A DNA stretch of 64,000 nucleotides from Euleptes europaea (lineage: Eukaryota; Chordata; Lepidosauria; Squamata; Sphaerodactylidae), in NCBI RefSeq assembly GCF_029931775.1, contig NC_079318.1, positions 77,101,614-77,165,613 of the forward strand, given 5' to 3'. Of the stretch, positions 11,001 to 22,166 are shown in pieces. Within the stretch, counting starts at the first letter, position 1; every line of letters begins with the position of its first letter. The position numbers and the translations under genes are program-made. The notes under the pieces are model-generated. The model ran no database searches, had not been told where the DNA came from, and saw only the letters and a program-made list of their open reading frames with translations.

Positions 11001-14000
11001 TGGGGTTGGTTTGCCCTTGGGTTCGCCAATGACCAAAACCATAAGATCTCTTCCTAATGGGGTGATTCCAAAAGGTCTGGCTGGAATCACCTCCTCGGGA
11101 TGAGACCTCCCCTATACTTGTAAAGGATAGATTGCAAAAGAAAAGGAAAATATTCAATACATTTTCAAAGAACACACATAATACAAGAGAAGGAGAGGGG
11201 ATGCTATTCTCCCCCCCCCCTATAACCTTTTGTCGGAGAGTTGGGTGGTGCGGTGAATGACCTCCAGCTTGTTAAGCTGCCTGCGCACCCGGCATCCGAG
11301 AGAAATTATCAAAATGGTCAGACAGGCTTGTGCTACCAGGATCTGATGCTTAATTGGCTGCACCTTCCAGTGGGTTAGGCTGGAGGCACTACGTTGTTCT
11401 GATGGTTAGAGCACAATAATATAAACATATGGGGGGAGTTCATAGACTTAAACGTACAGGACATCGTGGCTCCAAGGGGCAGTCCCTTGCAGCCTGTATT
11501 GTACACATTGAAGAATACACATATGAGATCACCCCCCCTCGTTGGCGAGACACTCAAAGCGGCATCAGCTGGATCTTAGATGTTTTCTTTGGGGCATGTT
11601 CAGGTCTGTCCAGGAGGTTAGCACAAGAGGGAGCCCTGGATATTAATATCAGCGCAGGGTCCCACTCGAACCAGTTACCATAGTGCATAGATACTAGGGT
11701 TGCACAGACTTGAATGCAACCCTGGCTATATTGGAGGGTGAGGCACTTGTTTTTAAAGCAGAGATCCAGTTTTAATTATGCCCTGTCAGCAAGGGAAGAT
11801 TTCTTAGTTGTTCCCTTCCCTGTGAATTCTCGCAAGCCCATTGTTGACTACCCTCCCTCCTTTGGCGACCTTTAGGGCACCATGCCCGCAGGCTGGCTGC
11901 AGCAGGATTGTTGCAGACCAGGAGTCTCCTGCCTGGAGGTGGCATAGAGGAACAATGGAGGAGCATGAAGCAGGAAGTTACACTAGTAGCTCTCTCAAGA
12001 GCAAAGACTTGCATACTTAAATCCATTAGTGGCTGTAGAGGCGTTTTGCAAGAGCATTGCATCTTAAAGCAGGGCAGACAATAAAACAAAATCATTGAGT
12101 CGGAGAGAGTTGTTCAGGAGAGAAGGGGAACTAAAAAAAAAATTGCTGACAAATACCAAGCAAATTGTATTTACCAAAAGGGAAATGAAGAGAACCTTTA
12201 CTTTCTCCCCCCCCCCCTCCATATCCTGGATAGCCTTGGTAGGTGGCACACGAGGGAATGGAGGGGCTAGGTTGAAGCAGTTTACAAAAACAAAAATCAG
12301 GGTTATCAAAATTCTTGAACTTTTCCAGTTTTCACAAAACAAAAATCCGATGTCTACAAAAACAAAAATCAGATGTCTCCCCCCCTTCCTTTCCTTTTGA
12401 TGCTCACAAAAGAAAAGGACTGCATGAAGATGGGGTGAATTCCTGGGATGCGCTCCGCGCTGGGAGGCTGTGCAGTACCAGGGCATGTGCAGAGTGCACT
12501 TTGGACATCGAGCTGCATTAATGGGACCTGTCATGACAGGCAAGAACCAAAACGTGCAACTAAAATGAGAGCTTGGGGGTTGTTTCGGGGGGGGGGCTAG
12601 GGAGATCCCAGGTTGCTGTTCCCCTTGAAACAAACCTAACATTTTGGAGGTAAAAATAAAAATGGGGAGGGGAATCCTATTGCTTGGATGCACTCATACC
12701 TAGGTTTTTCTGGATTACACATTACTAACATGTTGGATGAACTCATTCAACAGCTGCATCATTTAGGATTGCAGCCCCACCTTACTTTTAGTCACCACTC
12801 TTGACACCATCTTATTTAGATGCACTTCAAAACTCTTTACGGACCTTCTAATACCAATATAATCCTCTTTTGACCATTACTTATGGGCTGCAGTCCCAAA
12901 GCATTAGCCATCCATGTATTCATCACATGCTAAACAAACAGACAGGAGCGGGGGAGCGTGCCCCCTGCATATTTCAAACTGCTGAATGTTGCCAAATTTG
13001 CGCAAATTGCGCTTTGCCTTTAAGAGTCGGGCGGGGGTTTGGGTCTTTTGTTGGAGATTGGCCAGGTCTTTCACAAAACCGTACGCCCCATAAATATTTC
13101 TACATTGGACCATCACACGGGTGATGCAAGACATTCACACATCCTTTTTTCCTGTAAGGGGAAAATTTGTTACTCAATCCTGTAAGGGGAAAACTTGTTA
13201 CTCAATACTTGTACACATTACACTTCCTCCACCGAGGAGGCTTTTGACATCAGTACATGGAGCTTTATTATAGGTTGTTGTTTTTTTGCGAAGCGCAGTT
13301 GGAGGAAAAGAATGGAATGGAGAGGAAGGGGGGGTTCACGCACACACTCACTCATTCAAAAGGGGAGAGAGGGGGGGAACAACAGTATAATCTTCAGAGA
13401 GATATCGGTTCCAGCAGGTAGCTGGGACTGGCGTTTGTGCTTTTCTGATGGTCTTTGAGGCTATATTACAATTGTATTGAAGCATACAGGGGAAAAAAGC
13501 GGTTACCTTAATTTTCCTAATATTCCAGCGCTCCTCGGGCTAGAGGAGGGCTGTATGCGTGGTTCACAGCGAGCCGTCCTCCATACAGGAGGGGGCTGCT
13601 GGTTCTGTTTCCTTGCCAAGGGGGGTGGAATGGGAGCAGTGGTGGGTGCACCTTGCTATGATCCCCTGGGTTCCCTTGTGGTTCTGCCATTCTAGGGCAG
13701 ACCGTGTGGGTTTTAATAATTTGGTCCTGGGCCAGAAGTCTTTGTTGGAGGGACCGAATGGTGGCCCGGGGAGCACCTAATTTTTGCTGCAGGGACAAGA
13801 TCCTGCTGAGTGCAGCAGCAAGCATTCCCTGCATCTCAGTGACTAATTTTTGTGCGCAGAGGAGTCTGAGAGCACTTTCCCCTGCTCTGCCTGAGTTCCT
13901 TGTTCTCTTTATTTAATTTTGTAAGGTTGGGTGTGGCTTTTTCCAATCTGGCACACGTTTCCTTATGCATCTGCCGCTGTTTCTCAGCTTGTTGTATACA

Positions 14001-15100
14001 GAGACAGGGCATTTTGGAGCTGTGTCCATTTTTATAGCTCTGGGGTTGGTGTACGTGGCTTGTGCCTTGTTGGGGACCCAGAGAGCCCATCTGGGTCCCT
14101 TCTATCTGTGCATTCACTAAACTGTCAAGGTTAAAATCCTTTGCAGTAGCTTCCTTTCTTTCTCTGGGTGTTGTTACAACCCAGGGTCCGGTTGACTTAA
14201 TGGGTGGGGGGGAGAGAGAGAGAGTGAGAGAGAGAGCAGGCGCTGCCACTGCCTTTTCTCCTTACGCTGGGGGTGGGTGATTTTGCGGGGACTCACATTT
14301 TCTAAAACTTGAGCAGGGTCTCGATCGCAGCCTTACTGCAAGCCGAGTGGGGGGGCGCGGGGGGGTGACTTGCTTATATTGCAGTCCGCTAGCTGGGATT
14401 TCATCAGTTCACCAGCCCTTAACGGGTGAAACTAGTGTGCTGATTTCTAGATGAGGTGGAGGTCTCCAATGGGCCTTGGTGCCTCCGGTCCCTTCCTGGC
14501 TTCGGGTCACCAGTGCTCTGTGGCACTTCTAGCTCTTTAGACCCTGATGGGGGCGAAGGCTGGTGCCTTGTTCCCTGACTGTGGGTGGCTCCCAGGAGCT
14601 CCGTATGAGACTTTCTGGGTGCCTGAATTCAGAGGGGGGGGGAAGGTCTGAGATAGCACCTGTATGACTTTCAAGAAGCCCTTCCTTGGCTTTCTCTTAC
14701 CCTGCAAGATCTTTCCTTCTTGGATGAGGATGGTTTATTCTTAGCACAGAAAGCTTGTAAGGTTTCTTCTAAGGTGACTGTGGGATCGGGACCCTGGAAG
14801 GCTCCTGCTTCCCACGGGCATTTGTCTTTTTTTTTTTTTTTTTGCAAGCCATTTTCCTAATTTACTTTGGCTGGGGTTCTGGTTTAATCTTCCCACCATG
14901 GTGTAATTACAGTTCCGAATTTAAAGATTTGTAAATGCTTTTTCCTTGTCTCTGGGCGATGGGAGACCCAGGGTCTGTTTAACTTGTCGAGGGAGGGGGG
15001 GAGAGAGAAGGGAGAGAGAGAGAGAGCAGGCGCTGCAACTCTTTTTCTTCTTTCCTTTCCTGTTAGATGGGATCGGTGCTCCCTGCACCCCTGGCCTCAG

Positions 15101-15538
15101 CACACTTTCTAAGGAAGGTATGCCAGTTTTAATAGTGGAGATGTGAAACTTGCACACCTTCTAAGGAAGGTCCGCTCATCTCAGCGATAGAGACTTTTGC
15201 CTGGCGCACCCTCTAAGGAAGGTTTGTGTGTCTCTGTAGGCGTAATTTGGCACACCTGGCGCACCCTCTAAGGAAGGTTTGCGTGTCTCTATAATGGAGA
15301 CATGATGTGGCACACTTCTAAGGAAGATATGCACATTTTAGTGATGAAGGCGTGATTTGACATACTTCTAAGGAAGATATGCCCGCCTTTGTAGTGGCGT
15401 GATTTGGCACACTTCTAAGGAAGATATGGCCGCCTCTGTAATGGAGACGTATGACTTGGCACGCTTCTAAGGAAGATGTGCACGTCTCAGGAGACGCCCT
15501 TGGCACACCCTCTAAGGAAGGTGTACACGTCTCCGCCT
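15101..15538. repeat. Tandem array, nine ~50-bp units
   Basis: Nine degenerate units, each with a CTAAGGAAG core usually preceded by TT or CC, and a GGCACAC stretch before the next core. Unit length varies from about 44 to 55 bp. Most cores contain TTCTAAGGAA or CTCTAAGGAA; the former fits the TTC-N4-GAA spacing of a STAT6-type site. It lies inside the LTR-flanked unit. Function is unknown. Confidence 0.8.
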
Positions 15539-16267
15539 AGCGGGAGTGGCCGTTCCTCCGTCCTAGGACTTGGGGTATTTTTCAACCCTATGTTTGGGCG
15601 CTTCTGCTTGCCCAAAACTACACTCAGCGTCTGGGGTGAGTGAAACAGTCACGGTCAGAGCTTGGCTCTGCCAGGAAACACTGGTACCAGATCTTGGATT
15701 ATTGAGTAATCGCTCCCCCATACATCCAGGGTCGGCGTCGCCGTATTGCTGAACTTGACTCCATCAGTTAAGAGGTTTGAAAAGAGCACAAAAATTCTTC
15801 GAGCACAAAAAGTGTGTGGTGGGGGAGGTTCTCCTATGAAGGGGTTTTTGATGCAACAGGGATATTATATAAGCCTGGGTGTAGAACGTGCGAGTGTCTA
15901 TGTGTAGCCTACTCTGCAAATCCCAACCCAGATAGATTCAAGTGGGGAATCTCAAGAGAGAGATTTGATTCCCAGGACATCACGACACGAGCCCTTGGCA
16001 TTGACCAACAGGCCGGGCATCTAACTCATGCCGCTGACGGGATGAAAGTAGAAAAGCCAACCCACAAGATAGCGCTCTCTAGAGCCAAGCACTCAGACAC
16101 ACACACACGGTTCTTTTTCATGACAATTGACGTTTTGGTGACAGTTTTAGTCAAAATTCAAAGAATCACAGAAACTTCCTCTTACGTCAGCGCGCTGAAT
16201 ACAAAGATGTGTCGACTCATGTTGCATTCACATGCTCCGGGCTGCCCGCATTCTTCCACCAGTAATC

Positions 16268-16577
16268 TGTTAGCCAAATTGCTCTTTAACTTGGGGAATT
16301 AGCAAGCAAGATGGCAACTACAATATTTATAAAGCGAGAGCAACCTTTGTATAGCAGAGCTGGTAACTGTGACCTTTAAATAAAGACAGAAGCAGTGGAT
16401 TCCGAATTAAGAGAGTTTATGTTGTTTTCTTTCAAATCAGTGATGAATACACACATACAGATAAATCTAAGAAATAAGACAGAGGAGTACAGAGACATTT
16501 GCTGTAAGGCAGGTAGGGGATATACGATTTACGGGGTTATACGATACCTTCCTGTAGTCCAGAGTTCCATAGGATCA
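16268..16577 (+). repeat. LTR-like direct repeat, right copy
   Basis: Partner of 7431-7734, aligned from TGTTAGCCAAATTGC to CATAGGATCA, with a small indel-rich patch near 16515-16545. Confidence 0.6.
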
Positions 16578-17154
16578 AGATGGATCCTATGGCACTCAGA
16601 GCCCTCTCTGTGGGCACGCGCGCCATCACCCCAGCACAGAGTTCGCCTGAGTTCGCTCCCCCGGCTAAGGAGGCTGGGGACCAGTGGTGCCTTCCCGGCT
16701 CCTCTGGGAAGCACAGGGCTCATTCCCAGTGCCTTCTCTGCAGTTGCCGGCTGCGCGCTCCGGAAGTGAAGACAACAACGAGCCTTTTGCCGAGGACTGG
16801 AAGAGGTGGAGCTGGGACGGGGCTGGACTGGGAGTGAGACGCCTGGGTGGCCGTCTGCGGCAGGCTGGTTGGTGACTGCAGCACGGGGGATTGGCGGTGA
16901 GGGCCGAACAGGGGCCCGCCTGGCGTTTGTTCTGGAGCCGAGCCCTTTGCTTAGCTCAGGTTTCCACTCTGCTCGTTCATGCAACCGAAGGTGCCTCTGA
17001 GCGCATGCAGAGGGCTGTCCCCACCATCAGCCCCCCCTCCCCGCATAACAGTCTTTTTTAATTTGTATGAAGATAACAGTTCAAAAAAGAACCAAACTGA
17101 AGGGGTGGGAGCTATGTTCCAGCTGCTTTCCTTCCCCCGCTCAGCCGCCCATGC
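16578..17154. other. GC- and CpG-rich segment, no gene identified
   Basis: From about 16600 to 17000 the sequence is GC-rich with many CpGs (for example CACGCGCGCC, GCTGCGCGCTCCGG). Open frames exist on both strands but none is recognisable. It may be an orphan CpG island or a promoter for a transcript not seen here. Confidence 0.35.
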
Positions 17155-17328
17155 AGGGTTGCCAACCTCCAGGTAGTAGCAGGAGATCTGCTATTTCAGT
17201 TCACCTGGAGAAAATGGCCACTTTGGCAATTGGACTCTATGGCATTGAAGTCCCTCCCCAAATCCCACCCTCCTCAGGCTCCTCCCCAAAAACCTCCCGA
17301 GGTGGCAAAGAGGGACCTGGCAACCCCT
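17155..17328. mobile_element. hAT-like miniature transposon
   Basis: Begins AGGGTTGCCAACCTCC and ends CCTGGCAACCCCTA, an inverted terminal repeat, and contains TGGCAATTGGACTCTATGGC, shared in inverted orientation with the element at 20233-21971, which has an 8-bp duplication. Flanks resemble a decayed duplication (GCCCATGC, CCCCATGT). Confidence 0.65.
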
Positions 17329-18259
17329 AGCCCCATGTGGACTTCTAGTTGTGTTGGCCTTTTGCGATAAATAAGTGGGTTTGGGGTTGCAGTTTGGGCA
17401 CTCGGTCTCTAAAAGGTTTGCCATCACTGTGCTAGAAACTGAGTGAAGTCTGTGTTCTTTGTGTAGAAGGTTGGGGAAGATAAGTGTATGTGACAAGGTC
17501 TATTCAGGGAAGAGTAAGAAAGAAAAAAGAAGAAGACCTGCACCTGTCTTGCAGCCAAAAAACTAGTAGTCTAAATCAGTAGTTCCCAAAGTGGGAAGTA
17601 CCAAAGTTTAGGAGCCACTGGTCTAGATGAAACCAGAATGCTTTTGCAGCACCTTGAAACCATTAAGCTTTTCTATTTCTCAATAACCTCTATTTCTTTT
17701 TAAGTAAAAACAGCCATTTTATTTAGAAAAGAGGATTCCATTTTACCCCACAGCCACTGAAGTGAGAGAGAGAAAAATGCTTGTCTTTCCCTGGAATGTA
17801 TCCAATTTCAGGTACAGATGTTAGAGCAGCAAGAGCCACCTTCAAAACCCTCCTCCTCTTTTCCTTGCATCAGTCACTCTCTTGTGTCAGTCTACCTCAC
17901 AGGGTTGTTGTAAAGGCAAAATGAGAACATTCTCACTAGCCATTCTGAGCTCCTTGCAGGAACAACAGAATAAAGCTATGTGAACTAAGTAAGCAATTTT
18001 CCTACTAATGTAGCATACAGCCCCCCGCCCAAACACACACACAGGCTGCTGATGGGAGTCTGAAAGAGGATGGGTCAAACAGACCAGGACCCCACCTCTT
18101 ATCCATGCAAGTTAATTCTTGAGGAGGAGAAAAGGAGATTACTTAGGGTAAGTAGAAGCCTGCTCTTAGGCATGTTAAGAAGTCAGTGCCCATGAATTCC
18201 ATATTTGCTGAGGTAGTGGAGACAGCTCAACACCTCTTGTCTCCAGACTCTAAATACAG
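17329..18259. other. Gene-free segment
   Basis: No recognisable feature apart from a short CA-rich run near 18030. Confidence 0.4.
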
Positions 18260-18791
18260 CTCTCAGTCAGGAGGCTGAAGTTGGTTCCCTATTCCCAGTT
18301 CGTTCAGGAGGCTGAAGTTGGTTCCCTATTCCCAGTTCCTTATTCACATTTCCTAGTTCCTGAATGATTTTGAGGACAATTCAAAAGCTCTGCACCCCAA
18401 AATATGGATTGGACCACCACATATCATACACCCACACACACACACACTCAGGGGACTGTGCCCTTCGAGATGGCGCATGTATGTCTTCTTGGAGGGGACA
18501 GTCTCTGGAGTGTGGGGATGTGTAATTTGGGGTAGTCCAAAGATTATTTTGGGGTGCAGTGTCTGTATGTGTATTGGTTATGGTGGCACCCCACTTGGGA
18601 GCAGCTGACACAAGAACCGGAGGGCACAGTCCCCTGAATGTGGGGGTGTATGATATGTGGTGGTCCAAAGATTATTTTGGGGTGCAGAGCTTTTGAATTG
18701 TCCTCAGAATCATTCAGGAAATGGGAATAAGGAACTGGGAATAGGGAACGAACTGGGAATAGGGAACCAACTTCAGCCTCCTCTCTCAGTC
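18260..18791. mobile_element. Foldback DNA transposon with 9-bp target duplication
   Basis: The element proper is 18269-18782 (514 bp), flanked by perfect 9-bp direct repeats CTCTCAGTC (18260-18268 and 18783-18791). The ends are inverted repeats of roughly 150-170 bp: AGGAGGCTGAAGTTGG at the left matches CCAACTTCAGCCTCCT at the right, running inward through GAGGACAATTCAAAAGCTCT and ACCACCACATATCATACACC. The left arm has an internal ~37-bp tandem duplication (GGTTCCCTATTCCCAGTTC twice). No transposase frame is present. A 9-bp duplication with long arms is typical of Mutator-like non-autonomous elements; that family label is inference. Confidence 0.85.
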
Positions 18792-19944
18792 TCCCTTGTA
18801 AGGAGCTTACAGTTGTTTTTCCCCTGCATATGAAGGAGGTGGCAGAGAAAGGGCGAGTAACCACTAATGGTGATTCACTGCAACAATCAACAGACAGCAA
18901 ACATATTGAATGGGCCTCTGTGCGGAGAATATGTCTGTAGAAAACGGCTGTTCTCACACATGAAAAGACCAATGTTCAGACATGCTCACAATAAACTAGA
19001 TAAACATCACAAGCTAAAGAGATCAGCTGCAACGGAAGCTCAAAAATAATCACATCTATCAAAAATTAAACAGTTGCTGATGGTTCCCGAATGAATCTAG
19101 AGAAGACCTAAAATTGTGGAGGCTCTCTGACACTCTCAGATGATTCAGAGATTGTTCATTAGGTTCTCAAAAAAAACAGAAAAGGGACTAACATTGGTAT
19201 ATACATTTGGTCCACTGAAGAGTTCTAACCACACAATAACAGAGCGAGCTTAGAGAGATTCATAGAATTATAGAGTTTGAAGGGTCCTCCGGGGTTTCTG
19301 AAAAAACTTCAATAGAATCAGAACCAATCCAAGCAAGCAAAGCAAAGTGTACTTGCTTCCCCACCCCTACTGCCTATTTTTAACTTTCGTTTCCTCTGTC
19401 AGTTTCATTTTCAGGAAATCATTTTTGCACTGAGTCATCAACAAGGGTGTAAGCTCTAGCCCTGCGGCAAACCCATAAACAGATTTCAGCAGACGGCAAA
19501 TCCACAAAAGCAGTTTTATTGGTTAGAATCGACCCAGAAGCAATATTCAAAAGGACACTAGTAAGGGTCAAAGGGAAGGCACATAGCATAAATGGGAGAG
19601 CAAAAGGAGATAACCGGTTACCCAGGCAAACCCCCCCCCCTCCAACAGGCAGGAAGGAGCACTGGGCGATTCCCACAGTATGGGAATCTATGAAGACTAA
19701 ACACGGGGCTTAGACTGGCCTTGGACAGAATAGCACAACAGCACCTGGAAGCAGCACAACAACAACACCACATACCATCCTCATGGCCTGCCCCTGACAA
19801 AGGGCTAGAATATGAGCACTCTAAAATCAAAAAGTACTGAATTTAAAATTAGGATTAAAATTGGTCAGTGGTATGTCAGTTTAATGAGTGAGATTATTCT
19901 TAACTTTAGAACCTTTAATTATGACTCCCAATACCTTGCAAATC
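18792..19944. other. Gene-free segment
   Basis: No exon, RNA or clear repeat is recognised. Confidence 0.4.
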
Positions 19945-20072
19945 TTACTAGAAGAGGAAGAAGAAGAGTTGGTTTTTATACCCCACTGTTCTCTACCTTT
20001 AAGGAGTCTCAAAGTGGCTTACAATCGCCTTCCCTTCCCCTCCCCTTGTGAGGTAGGTGGGGCTAAGAGAGT
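19945..20072 (-). mobile_element. tRNA-derived SINE, 3' half
   Basis: Read on the minus strand it ends in AGAGAACAGTGGGGTATAAA, AACCAACTC and a TTC-rich tail, the 3' end of the squamate CORE-SINE type present more fully at 27645-27857. Confidence 0.6.
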
Positions 20073-20928
20073 TGGGTCCAGGTTCCTTGCAGCTGCGTGG
20101 AATGGCTTTTAAAAAATAAAGGAGAGCTCAAATGGGCATGGAATCCCACCATGGGCTGAGGAAGGGCTCCTGCTTCCCCTTCACCAGCTATTTTCCCATG
20201 TGGAAACAACAGCACTTTGGAGGCATTATTTCTAGGGTTGCCAGCTCCGGGTTGGAAATTACCTGGAGATTTTTGGGGCGGAGCCTGAGGAGGGCGGGGT
20301 TTGGGGAGGGACTTCAATTCCATAGAGTCCAATTGCCAAAGTGGCCACTTTCTCCAGGTGAACTGATCTCTTATCGGCTAGAGATCTGTTGCAATAGCAG
20401 GAGATCTCCAGCTACTACCTGGAGGTTCTAACACAAACAATCACCTATGCTGAAATAGTATAAGCTAGAAATAAACAGCAGCACGGGGGCTCTTAAATTA
20501 GTAGTACCATATATTGTGAAAGAAATATATATGACTAATATAATAACAACCAAGACTGAATGTCCAAGGTAGGTATATTACAAGCATACACCAGGTAAGA
20601 TTCCCAAATCACAAATGTTACAAATTATACATAAATGAAGAAGGTTACTTCACCTGAGAGATTGAAATAAACAATACAGGTTGCTTCACCAAAGAAAAAA
20701 TGACAATACAGGTTGCTTCACCAAGGGAGAACAATAGTAATATGGGGTTAAAAAACCTTACAACAGATCAATGAATACAGACAAAGTATAACCCAGAAAA
20801 TTTCAGTTTCTTCAAAGTAACAGCGAAGAAAATCTCTCAGGCAGCCCCCGAGAAAGGTCTCTCAAGAAAATAGCCCATGCGAGCATAAACAGCATCAAGA
20901 ACAAAAATGCGAGCATAAACAGCATCAA

Positions 20929-20994
20929 GAACAAAAGACGACACCTCCGGATTGGTGAACGTTTCGCTTCGGAGCAGCTTCTTCAGTTGTGTTC
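20929..20994 (-). ncRNA. Hammerhead-like ribozyme motif, left arm
   Basis: Mirror copy of the motif at 21419-21484, read on the minus strand, with the same conserved boxes and stems. Confidence 0.5.
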
Positions 20995-21418
20995 AGGGCA
21001 ATGCCTCTGTAAACAATATAATTAAATAATTGCAAGCTGTCTCGTTCTGTAAAAAATTTCTTATTAACAAAAGTGTTAATAAAGTACCATCTTACCGGTG
21101 TGAAGTTTGGCTTTATATGAATATCATTCTAGAGATGGGCATATAAGCCTCTACAATAAATAAATAGAAAATCTAAGCAAAAATCAATTGGCTACTCTGC
21201 CTGCTTGCTTCTTTAATATTGCCAATTGATTTTTGCTTAGATTTTCTATTTATTTATTGTAGAGGCTTATATGCCCATCTCTAGAATGATATTCATATAA
21301 AGCCAAACTTCACACCGGTAAGATGGTACTTTATTAACACTTTTGTTAATAAGAAATTTTTTACAGAACGAGACAGCTTGCAATTATTTAATTATATTGT
21401 TTACAGAGGCATTGCCCT

Positions 21419-21484
21419 GAACACAACTGAAGAAGCTGCTCCGAAGCGAAACGTTCACCAATCCGGAGGTGTCGTCTTTTGTTC
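21419..21484 (+). ncRNA. Hammerhead-like ribozyme motif, right arm
   Basis: Type I hammerhead layout: helix I strand GAACACAA, box CTGAAGA (CUGANGA core), a short stem II (GCT...AGC), GAA, stem III ACG...CGT, cleavage-site C, then the helix I return strand TTTTGTTC, which pairs at 7 of 8 positions. One extra A follows the first box relative to the canonical core, so activity is uncertain. Confidence 0.55.
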
Positions 21485-22166
21485 TTGATGCTGTTTATGC
21501 TCGCATTTTTGTTCTTGATGCTGTTTATGCTCGCATGGGCTATTTTCTTGAGAGACCTTTCTCGGGGGCTGCCTGAGAGATTTTCTTCGCTGTTACTTTG
21601 AAGAAACTGAAATTTTCTGGGTTATACTTTGTCTGTATTCATTGATCTATTGTAAGGTTTTTTAACCCCATATTACTATTGTTCTCCCTTGGTGAAGCAA
21701 CCTGTATTGTCATTTTTTCTTTGGTGAAGCAACCTGTATTGTTTATTTCAATCTCTCAGGTGAAGTAACCTTCTTCATTTATGTATAATTTGTAACATTT
21801 GTGATTTGGGAATCTTACCTGGTGTATGCTTGTAATATACCTACCTTGGACATTCAGTCTTGGTTGTTATTATATTAGTCATATATATTTCTTTCACAAT
21901 ATATGGTACTACTAATTTAAGAGCCCCCGTGCTGCTGTTTATTTCTAACTACCTGGAGGTTGGCAGCCCTAATTATTTCTCTCCCCAGTGGAGTAGCCTG
22001 TGCACGTGGAGCAGCAAAACAAGGAAATAACTCCCCACACCCCAGAGCTGTTTCAACACAGGGCAAATGGCTGGTGAACAGGAATCTTTCCCCCCTCTCC
22101 TCCCCCTCCCCATAGCAGTGTTCTGAGCCTTAGGCTCTCCTTTATTTTTTAAAAACCATTCGAGTT

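Larger units (their letters stand above)
7431..16577. mobile_element. Candidate LTR-flanked unit, no recognisable pol
   Basis: Two direct repeats of about 305 bp (7431-7734 and 16268-16577) begin TGTTAGCC and end AGGATCA, giving TG...CA boundaries. They enclose 8.5 kb of CpG-containing sequence unlike its surroundings. The interior has no reverse transcriptase, protease or integrase motif on either strand; two short minus-strand frames near 13.5-14.25 kb have a coiled-coil flavour but are not identified. Internal direct duplications occur (9741-9925 with 10977-11180; about 14100-14280 with 14890-15070), plus a tandem array at 15.1-15.5 kb. No clean target duplication, primer site or polypurine tract was found, so orientation and unity are unproven. 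It could be an old non-autonomous or gutted LTR element, or two unrelated solo LTRs. The repeat copies differ by roughly 5-8% by eye, so it is not recent. Confidence 0.42.
20414..21961 (+). mobile_element. Palindromic Penelope-like insertion
   Basis: Insertion 20428-21947 (1520 bp) with perfect 14-bp target duplications ACTACCTGGAGGTT (20414-20427 and 21948-21961). After a 38-bp lead it is a giant palindrome: left arm 20466-21192 and right arm 21221-21947, each 727 bp, differing by eye at about one base (CAACAGATC against CAATAGATC), around a 28-nt loop (21193-21220). No reverse transcriptase or GIY-YIG frame is present. Assignment to PLEs rests on the variable long duplication, the inverted copy of the 3' region at the 5' end and a hammerhead-like motif, which are properties reported for PLEs. 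It is nested in the hAT miniature. The near identity of the arms implies one recent copying event. Confidence 0.75.
20225..21979. mobile_element. hAT miniature split by a later insertion
   Basis: The element is 20233-21971, with ends TAGGGTTGCCAGC and GGCAGCCCTA and perfect 8-bp target duplications ATTATTTC (20225-20232 and 21972-21979), the size hAT transposases make. Its body shares TCCAATTGCCAAAGTGGCC and CTACTACCTGGAGGTT with the copy at 17155-17328. It is interrupted by the palindromic element at 20428-21947, so its own length is about 220 bp. Confidence 0.85.
20100..22166. mobile_element. Outer imperfect foldback enclosing a nest
   Basis: Two inverted arms of about 125-140 bp: 20100-20224 (GGCTTTTAAAAAATAAAGGA, CCTTCACCAGCTATTTTCCC) and about 22025-22166 (TCCTTTATTTTTTAAAAACC, GGGCAAATGGCTGGTGAAC). 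The hAT miniature at 20233-21971 sits at the former centre. This is probably an old miniature DNA element; its ends and target duplication were not resolved. Confidence 0.5.

Noticed and set aside
12064-12693. Minus-strand 209-codon open frame
   Set aside because: Biased, low-complexity composition with no recognisable domain; it lies inside the LTR-flanked unit and has no supporting signals.
15101-15538. CRISPR-like appearance of the tandem array
   Set aside because: Units are degenerate and spacers are themselves related; this is a eukaryotic tandem repeat.
16600-17000. Protein-coding first exon in the CpG-rich patch
   Set aside because: Open frames overlap on both strands, as expected of GC-rich DNA, and none matches a family I know.
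20428-21947. Palindrome as an assembly artefact
   Set aside because: Perfect target duplications, a defined loop and a 38-bp asymmetric lead argue for a true insertion, though read support should be confirmed.
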